From Bradyrhizobium murdochi (GTDB taxonomy: Bacteria > Pseudomonadota > Alphaproteobacteria > Rhizobiales > Xanthobacteraceae), in NCBI RefSeq assembly GCF_000472965.1, contig NZ_AXAU01000010.1, forward strand, positions 124,001 to 188,000: a stretch of 64,000 bases of DNA. The letters are read 5' to 3'. The notes under the pieces are model-generated. The model had not been told where the DNA came from, did no database searches, and worked only from the letters and a program-made list of their open reading frames with translations. Below are positions 43,234-53,749 of the stretch, piece by piece; the stretch's first letter is position 1; each line of letters starts with the position of its first letter. The position numbers and the translations under genes are program-made.

Positions 43234-43498
43234 TCCAGGGGGCCCTCGCCTGCATGGTGCGCTTGAGGCGCTTGTTCGGCGATGGTGGCGCTTCGAGCCG
43301 CGCAACAAACTTCGCGTAAGCTTTGGCACTCACCTGGATGACCGCGCGATCGAGCAACGCCTCTTCGGCAGCGCGTCGAGCCGCCTCGAGAATGAAGTCC
43401 GTGCGCGTCTTACCTTGAGCCTTGGCCGCCCAATCGAACAGGGTCCGATCCTCGGGCTTGATGCGCATATTCAGGGTGTCACGGGCAGTCGCCGACAT
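43223..43498 (-). CDS. DUF1778 (TacA-like) antitoxin
   Basis: Ribbon-helix-helix antitoxin of 91 residues: N-terminal RHH (ARDTLNMRIKPEDRTLFDWAAKAQG, split), TRTDFILEAARRAAEEALLD, and a C-terminal arm (KAYAKFVARLEAPPSPNKRLKR) that would wrap and neutralise the toxin. AAGGAG lies nine bases before ATG 43498. It overlaps the toxin gene and is preceded by a long palindrome, the likely autoregulation site. Confidence 0.93.
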   Translation of the reverse strand: MSATARDTLNMRIKPEDRTLFDWAAKAQGKTRTDFILEAARRAAEEALLDRAVIQVSAKAYAKFVARLEAPPSPNKRLKRTMQARAPWNEA

Positions 43499-43529
43499 GG
43501 TCCAATCTCCTTTGCTGGAACCATATCCG

Positions 43530-43556
43530 ATTTGCAATGACATTGTCATTACAAAT
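43530..43556. promoter_or_regulatory. Operator/promoter of the toxin-antitoxin pair
   Basis: A 27-base palindrome: arms of 13 bases (read leftward ATTTGTAATGACA, then A, then TGTCATTGCAAAT) with one mismatch. ATGACA within it and TATGGT 18 bases on form a plausible promoter, so a bound antitoxin would cover the -35. Confidence 0.7.
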
Positions 43557-43573
43557 AACAGTCCGTTTCGCCC

Positions 43574-44297
43574 CTAGTCGATCGGATGGCCGATCATCGC
43601 CGTGAGCTCCTTCACCAGGCGATCGGACATCTGGCCGGTCACCGGCAGCTTGCGGTCGCGCTCGAATTTCGAGATCGCGGCCTGGGTGTCCGCACCGACC
43701 GCGCCGGTCGGCTTCAACTGGCCGTAGCCATATTGCGTCAGTGCGCGCTGCACCGCCGCCACGCGACGCGCGCCGGCGTTTTGCCCATTCGCCGGAATCG
43801 GCGCCGGCGGACGTGCCACATTGGAAGGGGCCGCGGTGGGCGCGCCGGTCGACTTGACCACGAGATTGGCCATCGGATCGGCGTTCTTGGAATCGTTGTT
43901 CCTGGAATCGTTCCTGGACTCGGCGCTCTTGGTCTCGACGTGTTTGGGATCGGCGCCCCTCACCTCGACCGGCCTGATTTCCGGCGGATCAGAATCGACC
44001 GGCCTTGTTATCTCGACCGGGCGCGGGCGCGGCAGCGGACTGACGACCGCAGCTTGCGGCGCCGGCAGCGTCACGACTGAGCCGAACATCGGCGAGGGAT
44101 GGCGGCCGGCCTGCAGGAACAGCGCATTGGCGACAATAGCGCAGATTGCGGCAGCCGCGAGCAGGCCCGCGATCATGTCTTTCGGGCTGTGCAGGACAAT
44201 GCGCATCACGAGGCCGCGCCCTTCCTCCGCTTCGATCGCAACCGCTTTCGCGCTGCGACGGCGGCGGCGCGGCATCTCGTCATCGTCGTCAATACGC

Positions 44298-44305
<8 letters not shown>
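43574..44305 (-). CDS. Membrane-anchored peptidoglycan-binding domain protein
   Basis: Protein of 243 residues. A basic, acidic-patched N-terminus (DDDDEMPRRRRRSAK), one helix (about 44-66), a long Pro/Asp/Asn linker (RNDSRNNDSKNADP) and a C-terminal PG_binding_1 domain (VAAVQRALTQYGYGQLKPTG, then ISKFERDRKLPVTGQMSDRL). The GTG start overlaps the 3' end of the kinase gene by eight bases. It probably reads or binds peptidoglycan next to the kinase upstream. Confidence 0.87.
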
Positions 44306-46124
<1,819 letters not shown>

Positions 46125-46546
46125 GGCTCCCGCGCTTCGGCTTGGTCGTCAGACAGACGCGCCGGAACGCCCCCTTATCTTTGCGTCACCGTGTCAGAGT
46201 GAACTTAAGCGAACGCTAAGGCCCGGCGCATGGCCGACCAACAACGCGCATCCGCGGAGTTTTGACGTCTCGCGCGACGGTCATTTGACCCGGATGGTGA
46301 ACGATAGGTTTCCAGCGCGATCAATCTATGGTTTCGAAATGGTGGATGCGCGAGCGGCGCGAATTTTCGCGCGGCGGTGGTCGTCAATCGAAAATTTACG
46401 CCGAATCCAATCGTTGCGGTTTTCAGAAAATTTTCAGCGATTTTACCTCAATGCAAACACTTGCGATTTATCGAGGGCTGTTAGTCAGAAACAAAGCTAG
46501 CGGACTTAACCGCAACACAACCATAAGAGACGACCGGGGTCGCGAG
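46125..46546. other. Intergenic region between kinase and DUF5330 genes
   Basis: 422 bases, clearly AT-richer than its surroundings. The frame open across it on the plus strand is not protein-like. I see no RNA gene or clear promoter. Confidence 0.5.
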
Positions 46547-46978
46547 ATGTTTTTTCTGCTTCGCATGGCATTCTGGCTCGGGCTCGTGCTCGTGCTGTTG
46601 CCCAGAGAAAAGACGCCTGAATCGGACAAGGTGCCGCAGATCGGCGCGTCCGAGGCCGTATCGGCTGCGACCGCCGCCGTCTCCGACATGGGCCAGTTCT
46701 GCAAGCGCCAGCCGGCGGCCTGCGAGGTCGGTGGCCAGGCCGCCACCGCGCTCGGCCAGCGCGCCCAGGAGGGCGCCCGCCAATTGTACAAGATCATCAC
46801 CGACAAGAAGCCCGAGCCGCCCGCCGTCCCCGACAAGAAGCCCGACCATACCAGCTCGATCGGCACCGCCGGCGACGCCGAGGCCGTGACCGCGGCCGCC
46901 TCGCCCACGGAAGCGCTGACGGAGGATGACATGGCGATCGAATGGCGGCTGCCGCGGACCCCGTTGGCCTCAAAATAA
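46547..46978 (+). CDS. DUF5330 protein
   Basis: Protein of 143 residues with an N-terminal helix (MFFLLRMAFWLGLVLVLLP) and a soluble part with SDMGQFCKRQPAACEVGGQA in two halves, a DUF5330 landmark with two Cys, then a Lys/Pro linker. Likely anchored in the inner membrane facing the periplasm. The function is unknown. The frame is open for 73 codons upstream, but that part is not protein-like. Confidence 0.85.
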   Translation: MFFLLRMAFWLGLVLVLLPREKTPESDKVPQIGASEAVSAATAAVSDMGQFCKRQPAACEVGGQAATALGQRAQEGARQLYKIITDKKPEPPAVPDKKPDHTSSIGTAGDAEAVTAAASPTEALTEDDMAIEWRLPRTPLASK

Positions 46979-47060
46979 GGCCGCGGAACCGGTTCCGTTT
47001 CCGTCGCTTTCGTTCAATCCGCATCCTATATAAGACTTACGAAAACGGACGCGGGCCAAG

Positions 47061-47489
47061 ATGACGATCGACGAAATCAGGGACAATTTCGAACTGCTGG
47101 ACGAGTGGGACGACCGCTACCGGTACGTCATTGAACTCGGCCGCACCCTCGACCCGATGCCGGAGGCCGAGCATTCCGCCGAGAACAAGGTCAATGGCTG
47201 CGTCAGCCAGGTCTGGCTTTCCAGGCAGATCGACCGCAGCGGCAACGGCGAACCGAGGCTGAAATATCTGGGCGACAGTGACGCTCACATCGTGCGCGGT
47301 CTGATCGCAATCCTGCTCACGCTCTATTCCGGCCGCACGCCGCAGCACATCCTTTCAACGGATGCGCTCGCGGTATTCGACGAATTCGGATTTCGCGAGC
47401 ACCTGACGCCGCAGCGTTCCAACGGCCTACGCTCCATGGTAGAGCGCATCCGCTCCGACGCGCGCGAGGCGCTTGCCGCGGCTTCGTAA
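47061..47489 (+). CDS. sufE: Sulfur-acceptor protein SufE
   Basis: Accepts persulfide sulfur from the cysteine desulfurase SufS and passes it to SufB during Fe-S cluster assembly. There are 142 residues with the active Cys47 in NKVNGCVSQVW and the N-terminal DEIRDNFELLDEWDDRY. It is encoded away from a suf operon, between DUF5330 and the convergent mucR gene. Confidence 0.95.
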   Translation: MTIDEIRDNFELLDEWDDRYRYVIELGRTLDPMPEAEHSAENKVNGCVSQVWLSRQIDRSGNGEPRLKYLGDSDAHIVRGLIAILLTLYSGRTPQHILSTDALAVFDEFGFREHLTPQRSNGLRSMVERIRSDAREALAAAS

Positions 47490-47514
47490 TAGATAGGCTT
47501 ATCTTTTCTTTGAC

Positions 47515-47558
47515 GCGTTTTCTTCACGCGAACCGGTTCCCACTTCGCTTGAAAACGC
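47515..47558. repeat. Dispersed palindromic repeat between sufE and mucR
   Basis: Arms GCGTTTTC (47515-47522) and GAAAACGC (47551-47558) enclose TTCACGCGAACCGGTTCC and further bases. A degenerate copy is at 55110-55147. I know this type of element as abundant in Bradyrhizobium and Rhodopseudomonas intergenic DNA. Here it may serve as a bidirectional terminator. Confidence 0.65.
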
Positions 47559-47564
47559 TTTGGC

Positions 47565-47978
47565 TTACTTCCGCTTCCGTGCCTGCTGGCCGAGTCCCAT
47601 CTTCTTGGCGAGTTGCGAACGCGCCACCGCGTAGTTCGGCGCCACCATGGGATAATCCGGCGGTAGCCCCCATTTGTCGCGGTATTGCTCCGGCGTCATG
47701 TTGTACTGCGTGCGCAGATGGCGCTTCAGCGACTTGAAGCGCTTGCCGTCCTCCAGACAGACCAGATATTCCGGCGTCATCGACTTCTTCACCGACACGG
47801 CCGGCTTGGCCGGCTCGAGCGGCGTTTCGGGCCGGCCGCTCGAGACCCGAATCAGCGCGGCGTGGACCTGGCTGATCAGGTTCGGGATTTCCGAGGCCTG
47901 GGTCGGGTTGTTGCTGAGATAGGCCGATACGATATTGGCGGTCAGTTCGACGGGCGTCTTGCCGGCGGGATCGGTCAT
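47565..47978 (-). CDS. mucR: MucR/Ros-family zinc-finger regulator
   Basis: Global transcription regulator of 137 residues, H-NS-like in rhizobia and brucellae. The N-terminal oligomerisation part begins ELTANIVSAYLSNN. The prokaryotic zinc-finger region reads YLVCLEDGKRFKSLKRHL then RTQYNMTPEQYRDKWGLP; note that the second Cys of C2H2 is replaced (CLEDG), as in MucR-type members without a full zinc site. A basic tail ends the protein. Genomes usually have several paralogues, so which one this is cannot be told. Confidence 0.93.
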   Translation of the reverse strand: MTDPAGKTPVELTANIVSAYLSNNPTQASEIPNLISQVHAALIRVSSGRPETPLEPAKPAVSVKKSMTPEYLVCLEDGKRFKSLKRHLRTQYNMTPEQYRDKWGLPPDYPMVAPNYAVARSQLAKKMGLGQQARKRK

Positions 47979-48151
47979 GGCTCAACCTTCTGGAATCACG
48001 ATGCATCCGCACGGTTCGGACAGTATCCAACCGCGCCTATACATCGGCGGCATCCTATACAACTTGGCGTATATGAACGAAGTGCCGGGAAACTGACAAG
48101 AACGGCGGCGCTTTATTTTCAACAACCGCTCTCGCGGCAAGTATTGCCGGG

Positions 48152-49039
48152 TCAGGACCGCTGATCGAGATGCGCGCGCAGTTCGTCGATCGAGGCGAAG
48201 CGCATCATCCCCTCCGGCATCTGGGCCTCGATCGAACCGTCAGAGTAGAGGGAATAGGCCATGCCATCGACGACGCCGGACTTCAGCACCGTCACCGCCG
48301 GCTGATCCTCCGTGCGCGGCGGTCCGCCATTGGTTTCCACGGGCGCCGGGGGTGTGCGGCCGCCGCGGCGCTGCGGCGGGGTTTCGCCAGATTTTGCGCG
48401 CTCCGCTTTCGGCCAGGCATCCTCGAACGACGCCCGCGGCGTTTCGGCCGGCTCGACCGGCGGCACGGTGGGTGGATTGGAACGCAGGTCCGATGACAAA
48501 AGGTCCGGCGGCACCGGCTCACCGGCGCGCCCCTGCGCGCGCTCGCGCTCTCTTCGTGACGTCGAGGAAAACAGCAAATTGCGCTTCGGTTTCGGAGCCG
48601 ATGGTGGCGGTTCGGGGTGGGTCGGTTCCGGGATCGGGTGATCCCGCAGGACAGCCTCGTTCTGCCAAGGGGGCGGCGCCGCTGGCGAGAAAGGCGGCGG
48701 CGTTGGGGAGAATGATCCAGGACCAGCGGGCTGTTCGGCGGCTGGGAAACCGCCGCCGAAGGAAGCGGAATCCCGCGTCGCGCCAGCCGGAAGTACCGGC
48801 CGCACCGCGGCCTCGCCGCGCGCTTCAGGCATACTAGCGGCGAGCCGCCGCGCAACGTTTTTCAGCTCCCGGACCGCTATCCAGAGTGCGAGCATGATCG
48901 CGCCGGTGCAGACGCCGATCACACCGGCGATGATCAGCGTGTTGCCGGTGCTGAATTCCTTGATCGGGATCCCGAAGCCGATCGCCAGCAGCCCCGCCAA
49001 AACGAGGCCGATCCCGGCGACCAACATAACAACCATCAT
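48152..49039 (-). CDS. Hypothetical membrane protein with proline-rich linker
   Basis: Protein of 295 residues. Two N-terminal helices (about 1-25 and 32-56), a 170-residue low-complexity Pro/Ser/Arg region, and a compact C-terminal segment (VLKSGVVDGMAYSLYSDGSI then EGMMRFASIDELRAHLDQ) that looks like a small folded domain exposing its conserved part. No named domain recognised. It is probably an inner-membrane protein with a cytoplasmic tail. Confidence 0.75.
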   Translation of the reverse strand: MMVVMLVAGIGLVLAGLLAIGFGIPIKEFSTGNTLIIAGVIGVCTGAIMLALWIAVRELKNVARRLAASMPEARGEAAVRPVLPAGATRDSASFGGGFPAAEQPAGPGSFSPTPPPFSPAAPPPWQNEAVLRDHPIPEPTHPEPPPSAPKPKRNLLFSSTSRRERERAQGRAGEPVPPDLLSSDLRSNPPTVPPVEPAETPRASFEDAWPKAERAKSGETPPQRRGGRTPPAPVETNGGPPRTEDQPAVTVLKSGVVDGMAYSLYSDGSIEAQMPEGMMRFASIDELRAHLDQRS

Positions 49040-49372
49040 TTGAACTAACCCTCAGCCGCGCCCAAAACGCTCGCAAGCCGCCCAAAGCCACGATACCGTC
49101 ATATTGTGCGCATCGCCACCCGCCAATTGCGCACTAGGTTCCGCATGGCGTCGTTCGGTTGCAGGAATCCTTTCGTGCCATTCAGGTGCCGTTCACTCCG
49201 GCACCCGTAACTTTACCGCCTACCAATTACTTCCCTTTTGTTGCATTGCATCAGGGATTTACGCCACAATTCCCAATTACTTGGTAATGGAACTGCGCTA
49301 TATGGGTACCCGGGGAATGAGGCTCAAGAATATCCACGCTGGGCCATAGGGGACGCTGGGTTACCAATCGCC
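49040..49372. other. Intergenic region before the glycosyltransferase gene
   Basis: 333 bases without a supported gene or clear regulatory element; AT-rich around 49210-49290. Confidence 0.45.
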
Positions 49373-51022
49373 ATGTCATCTATTACGACTTCTGCTCTCG
49401 ATACGCCTGCGCGGCGCTCGATGGAGCGGACCTGTGACGACCTCGCCATCTTCACGTTGGCCGTTGTCACGCTCGTTGCTGGCCTGACCTTCCGCGACTA
49501 TGGGCTGGGCTGGGACGACTACACGCACGCCGAATATGCCGATCTGCTGCTGCGGATGTACGGTTCCGGCTTCAAGGACACCGGCGCGCTGTCGTTCGCC
49601 AATCTCTACATGTATGGCGGCGGCTTCGACATGGCGGCCGCCCTGCTGCACAAGGTCATTCCGCTAGAATTGTTCGAAACGCGCCGGCTGCTCGGCGCCG
49701 TCGTCGGCCTGATCGGCCTTGCCGTGACCTGGCGGCTGGCGCGGCGCGTCGGCGGCCCGCTTGCCGGGCTCGCGACGCTGCTGCTGCTGGCGCTGTGCCC
49801 GACCTTCTACGGGCACATGTTCATGAACCCGAAGGACGCGCCGTTTGCCGTCTCGATGGTGATCCTGATCCTGGGTCTGGTGCGCCTCGCCGAGGAGTAT
49901 CCCGCGCCCTCGCCGCGTACGATCCTGATCGTGGGCCTCGGCGCCGGTCTCTCGATCGGCTGCCGAATTCTCGGCGGGCTGGCGGTGGTCTATGCGATGG
50001 TGGGCTTCGTCCCACTGTTGATCGAGGACGTTCGCAAGCAAGGTCCGCGCGAGGCGATCCACCGCTTCGCTCATGTCGTGTACGTCCTGGTCCCGGGGCT
50101 CGTGTTCGGATACCTGATCATGGGCCTGGTGTGGCCGTGGTCGATCATGGAGCCCGGCCATCCGTTCCAGGCGCTGACCTACTTCTCGCATTTCTTCGAA
50201 AAGCCCTGGAAAGAAATGTTCGACGGCGCGCTGGTCTCGGTGCCGGACATGCCGTGGTCGTATCTGCCGACGTTGTTCGCGCTGCAGCTTCCCGAGATAT
50301 TGCTCGCGCTCTTGATTGGCGGTGTCGTCGGCACTTTCACGTCGCTGTCGCGCGCTGACGTAGCCGCCCGCCGCAAGACCATCCTGTTGATGCTGACGCT
50401 GGCGGCGACACTGCCGCTGGTGATCGCGATGGTGAAGCGGCCGGCGCTCTACAACGGTATCCGGCATTTCATCTTCGTCATCCCGCCGATGACGGTGCTT
50501 GCGGGCGTCGCGTTCGCCTGGGGAATGAAATGGCTGAAGCAAAATCGCCGCAGTTGGCAGCCCGCCGCGCTTGCGGTGTTCTCGTTCGGTTTGCTGCTGC
50601 CACTCAGCGAGATGATCCGCCTGCACCCTTATGAATACACCCATTTCAATCACATTGCCGGCACGGTTCGCGGCGCCGACAAGATGTTTATGCTGGATTA
50701 CTGGGGGTTGGCGCTGAAGCAGGCTTCCGACGGTCTGCGCGAGGAGTTGGTCGAACGGCAGGAATTTCCTCCACTGGGACGCAAGTGGAAGGTCGCGGTG
50801 TGCGGCCCGCAGCGTCCGGCGCAGGTGGCGCTCGGCCCGGACTTCACGATCGGCTGGGACAGCCAGTCGGCCGACTTCGCGATGACGCTGGGCGAGTTCT
50901 ACTGCAAGGGCCTCACCGCGCCGGTGATGGTGGAAATCAAGCGCGACGATGTCGTGTTTGCCCGCGTCTACGACATCCGCGGCCGCGCCATCTCGACGCT
51001 GTTGGCGATTCCGGCGCCCTGA
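49373..51022 (+). CDS. GT39-type membrane glycosyltransferase
   Basis: Polytopic GT-C-fold protein of 549 residues with about ten to twelve helices. The first periplasmic loop has the acidic motif GLGWDDYTHAEYADLLL expected for lipid-linked sugar transferases, and MFMNPKDAPFAV follows in the next loop. It probably transfers a polyprenyl-phosphate-linked sugar in the periplasm. ATG 49373 is chosen; the frame is open further upstream. The next gene, an epimerase-like protein, follows after 107 bases in the same direction. Confidence 0.82.
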   Translation: MSSITTSALDTPARRSMERTCDDLAIFTLAVVTLVAGLTFRDYGLGWDDYTHAEYADLLLRMYGSGFKDTGALSFANLYMYGGGFDMAAALLHKVIPLELFETRRLLGAVVGLIGLAVTWRLARRVGGPLAGLATLLLLALCPTFYGHMFMNPKDAPFAVSMVILILGLVRLAEEYPAPSPRTILIVGLGAGLSIGCRILGGLAVVYAMVGFVPLLIEDVRKQGPREAIHRFAHVVYVLVPGLVFGYLIMGLVWPWSIMEPGHPFQALTYFSHFFEKPWKEMFDGALVSVPDMPWSYLPTLFALQLPEILLALLIGGVVGTFTSLSRADVAARRKTILLMLTLAATLPLVIAMVKRPALYNGIRHFIFVIPPMTVLAGVAFAWGMKWLKQNRRSWQPAALAVFSFGLLLPLSEMIRLHPYEYTHFNHIAGTVRGADKMFMLDYWGLALKQASDGLREELVERQEFPPLGRKWKVAVCGPQRPAQVALGPDFTIGWDSQSADFAMTLGEFYCKGLTAPVMVEIKRDDVVFARVYDIRGRAISTLLAIPAP

Positions 51023-51129
51023 TCCCGCATAACAGCCGCGCCCGGCCCGCGCCTTGCTGCTGAGCTGGTGCAGGGCTACGTTCGCTCTCGAAATCAACCA
51101 CTCTCGAGCGCGCGAAAGGTTATTGCGGC

Positions 51130-52113
51130 GTGACGGCACTGGTGACCGGCAGTTCCGGCCATCTCGGCGAGGCGCTGATGCGTACGTTGCAGGCGCATCG
51201 GCGCAAGGCCATCGGTATTGACGTTCTGCCCGGCGCGTTTACGCACCATTTGGGCTCGATCGCCGATCGCGCTTTCGCGCGCCGTTGCATGAAGGGCGTG
51301 ACGACCGTGCTGCACGCCGCGACGCTGCACAAGCCGCACGTGGCGACCCACAGCCGCCAGGAATTTATCGACGTCAACATATCAGGCACGCTTAATCTGC
51401 TCGAAGAGGCCGCCGCAGCCGGCGTCACGGCGTTCGTCTACACCAGCACCACAAGCGTCTTCGGCGAGGCGCTGGTGCCACCGCCGGGCGAGCCTGCGGC
51501 CTGGATCACCGAAGATATCGCGGCCGTGCCGAAAAATATCTATGGCGTCACCAAGGCTGCCGCGGAGGATCTGTGCCAGCTCTTTGCGCGAAATCACGCG
51601 CTTCGCACCATCGTGCTGCGCACCTCGCGTTTCTTCCCTGAAGAGGATGACAATCGCGCGACGCGCGAGGCCTACACCGACGCCAACATCAAGACCAACG
51701 AGTTCCTCTATCGCCGCGTCGACATCGAAGACGTGGTCAGCGCGCATCTGATGGCGGCCGACCGCGCCCCAACGATCGGCTTCGCGAAATACATCATCAG
51801 CGCAAGTACGCCATTCTCACGGAACGACACGGCGGAACTGCGCCACGACGCGCCGCGTGTGGTCCGCCGCTATGTGCCGGAGTTTGAGGGCGAATTTGCG
51901 CGGCGCGGCTGGACGATGATTCCAGGCATCGATCGCGTCTACGTCAACGACCGCGCGCGTGCCGAACTCGGCTGGCGACCGCGCCATGATTTCCGCGCGC
52001 TGATTGCGCGGCTGCAGGCCGGCGATGACATCCGCAGTCCACTCGCGCGGCAGATTGGCAGCAAGGGCTATCACGACCGCGTCTTTCGCGAGGGACCCTA
52101 CCCGGTCGAGTGA
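51130..52113 (+). CDS. NAD(P)-dependent epimerase/dehydratase (extended SDR)
   Basis: Extended short-chain dehydrogenase of 327 residues. Rossmann motif TGSSGHLG at the N-terminus, Ser/Thr of the catalytic site in VYTSTTSVFGE, and active YGVTK (YxxxK). The C-terminal region would bind the substrate, probably a nucleotide sugar. It starts with GTG and ends before a clear terminator. It lies next to the GT39 gene, so a role in polysaccharide synthesis is plausible. Confidence 0.88.
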   Translation: MTALVTGSSGHLGEALMRTLQAHRRKAIGIDVLPGAFTHHLGSIADRAFARRCMKGVTTVLHAATLHKPHVATHSRQEFIDVNISGTLNLLEEAAAAGVTAFVYTSTTSVFGEALVPPPGEPAAWITEDIAAVPKNIYGVTKAAAEDLCQLFARNHALRTIVLRTSRFFPEEDDNRATREAYTDANIKTNEFLYRRVDIEDVVSAHLMAADRAPTIGFAKYIISASTPFSRNDTAELRHDAPRVVRRYVPEFEGEFARRGWTMIPGIDRVYVNDRARAELGWRPRHDFRALIARLQAGDDIRSPLARQIGSKGYHDRVFREGPYPVE

Positions 52114-52193
52114 GCGCGACGAGAGTATCCGGTGGACAAGCCGCGCGGATGCGCTAAACTGGCTGCCATACACCCTCTACACGTCTCGGAATC

Positions 52194-52224
52194 AAACGCC
52201 GTCCAATCCCGGGCGGCGTTTTTA
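52194..52224 (+). terminator. Rho-independent terminator after the epimerase gene
   Basis: Stem AAACGCCG / CGGCGTTT, loop of 12 bases, then TTA. Confidence 0.7.
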
Positions 52225-52236
52225 TCTGGGCGTATC

Positions 52237-52329
52237 GTAGGGTGGGCAAAGCGGAGCGTGCCCACCATTCAAACCAATTCCGCGGAGAGAATGGTGGGCA
52301 CGGCGCAAGAGCGCCTTTGCCCACCCTAC
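52237..52329. repeat. 93-base palindromic element
   Basis: Outer arms GTAGGGTGGGCAAAG / CTTTGCCCACCCTAC (52237-52251, 52315-52329) and inner arms TGCCCACCATTC / GAATGGTGGGCA (52259-52270, 52289-52300), all perfect. It lies between convergent genes. This sequence type is very frequent in Bradyrhizobium; it can fold into a long cruciform or hairpin. Confidence 0.85.
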
Positions 52330-52339
52330 CGCTCCCGCG

Positions 52340-53743
52340 CTACTTTGCTCCCTCCGCGAACGCGCCCAGGATCCGCGCCCAGGAGCGGATACCCTTGTGG
52401 TAGCTCTTCAAATCGTACTTCTCGTTCGGCGAATGGATGTTGTCGTCGTCGAGGCCGAAGCCGACCAGCACGGTGTCGAGGCCGAGCGTGCGCTTGAAAT
52501 CCGCCACGATCGGGATCGAGGCGCCGGAGCCGATCAGGAGCGCTTCCTTGCCCCACTCGTCCGTCAGCGCACGCTTGGCGGCCGCCAGCGGCTTCATGTT
52601 CCAGTCGAGCGCAATCGCCGGCGCGTTGGAATGGTCGGTGAACTCGGCCTTGCAGTCGGCAGGCACGCGCGCGCGGACGTAATCTCGGAACGCTTTTCGG
52701 ATCTTTTCCGGGTCTTGTCCCTCCACCAGGCGGAACGAAACTTTCGCGGAAGCTTCCGCCGGGATCACGGTCTTGGAGCCTTCCCCCGTGTAGCCGCCGA
52801 TGATGCCGTTGATATCGCAGGTCGGGCGCGAGGAAACCTGCTCGATCAGCAGGCGATCCTTTTCACCGGCCGGAATCGAAAGGCCGATCGGCTTCAGGAA
52901 TGACTCCGGCGTGAGGTTGAGGTTCTTCCACTGCGCCAGGATGTCCGGCGGCAGGTCTTTTACGCCATCGTAGAATCCGGGAATGGTGATGTGGCCGTTC
53001 TCGTCATGCAGGCCGCCGAGAATGTTGGTCAGCACCCGGATCGGATTGCGCGCGCCGCCGCCAAAAATGCCGGAATGCAGGTCGCGATTGGCGGCCTTGA
53101 TCTTGACCTCGTCATAGACAAGCCCGCGCAGCGAGGTCGTGATCGCCGGCGTGTTCTGGTCCCACATGCCGGTGTCGCAGACCAGCGCGAAATCGGCCTT
53201 CAGGTCAGCCTTGTTCGCCTCAAGGAACGGCACGAAATTCTTCGATCCGATTTCCTCCTCGCCCTCGATGATGATGGTGATGTCGACCGGCAGCGACCCT
53301 GTGACCTTCTTCCAGGCGCGGCACGCCTCGACGAAAGTCATCAACTGGCCCTTGTCGTCCTCCGCGCCGCGCGCGACGATGATCTTGCGGCCGTCGGCAT
53401 GGTCGGTGACAACGGGCTCGAATGGCGGCCGGTGCCACAGATTGAGCGGATCGACCGGCTGCACATCATAATGGCCGTAGAACAGAACGTGCGGCCGTCC
53501 TTCGCTGGTGCCATTGAGCTTGGCAACGATCGCCGGGTGCCCAGCCGTCGGCCTCACCTCGGCCTTGAATCCGAGTGTGGCGATATCCTTCGCCAGATGA
53601 TCGGCGGCCGCCTTGCAATCGCCGACAAAAGCCGGATCGGCCGAGATCGACTTGATCCGCAACAGCGCGAACAGCCGCTCGAGACTGTTGTCGAAATCGG
53701 CGTCGATGTGATCGAGGACCGGCTGGATCTTGGCGTTGGACAT
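52340..53743 (-). CDS. M20-family metallopeptidase (dipeptidase-like)
   Basis: Zinc peptidase of 467 residues. Metal ligands: His in FYGHYDVQP, bridging Asp in GAEDDKGQ, the catalytic/ligand Glu pair in IIIEGEEEIGS, Asp in VCDTGMW and His near the end (DDDNIHSPNEKY). The lid/dimer domain lies at about 205-370 (RDLHSGIFGG). It hydrolyses dipeptides or small peptides in the cytoplasm. It follows the GT87 gene after six bases. Confidence 0.94.
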   Translation of the reverse strand: MSNAKIQPVLDHIDADFDNSLERLFALLRIKSISADPAFVGDCKAAADHLAKDIATLGFKAEVRPTAGHPAIVAKLNGTSEGRPHVLFYGHYDVQPVDPLNLWHRPPFEPVVTDHADGRKIIVARGAEDDKGQLMTFVEACRAWKKVTGSLPVDITIIIEGEEEIGSKNFVPFLEANKADLKADFALVCDTGMWDQNTPAITTSLRGLVYDEVKIKAANRDLHSGIFGGGARNPIRVLTNILGGLHDENGHITIPGFYDGVKDLPPDILAQWKNLNLTPESFLKPIGLSIPAGEKDRLLIEQVSSRPTCDINGIIGGYTGEGSKTVIPAEASAKVSFRLVEGQDPEKIRKAFRDYVRARVPADCKAEFTDHSNAPAIALDWNMKPLAAAKRALTDEWGKEALLIGSGASIPIVADFKRTLGLDTVLVGFGLDDDNIHSPNEKYDLKSYHKGIRSWARILGAFAEGAK

Positions 53744-53749
53744 GGCTTG

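Noticed and set aside
47515..52329. CRISPR-like repeat content
   Set aside because: The repeats are isolated palindromes, not regularly spaced units with unique spacers, and no cas gene is present.
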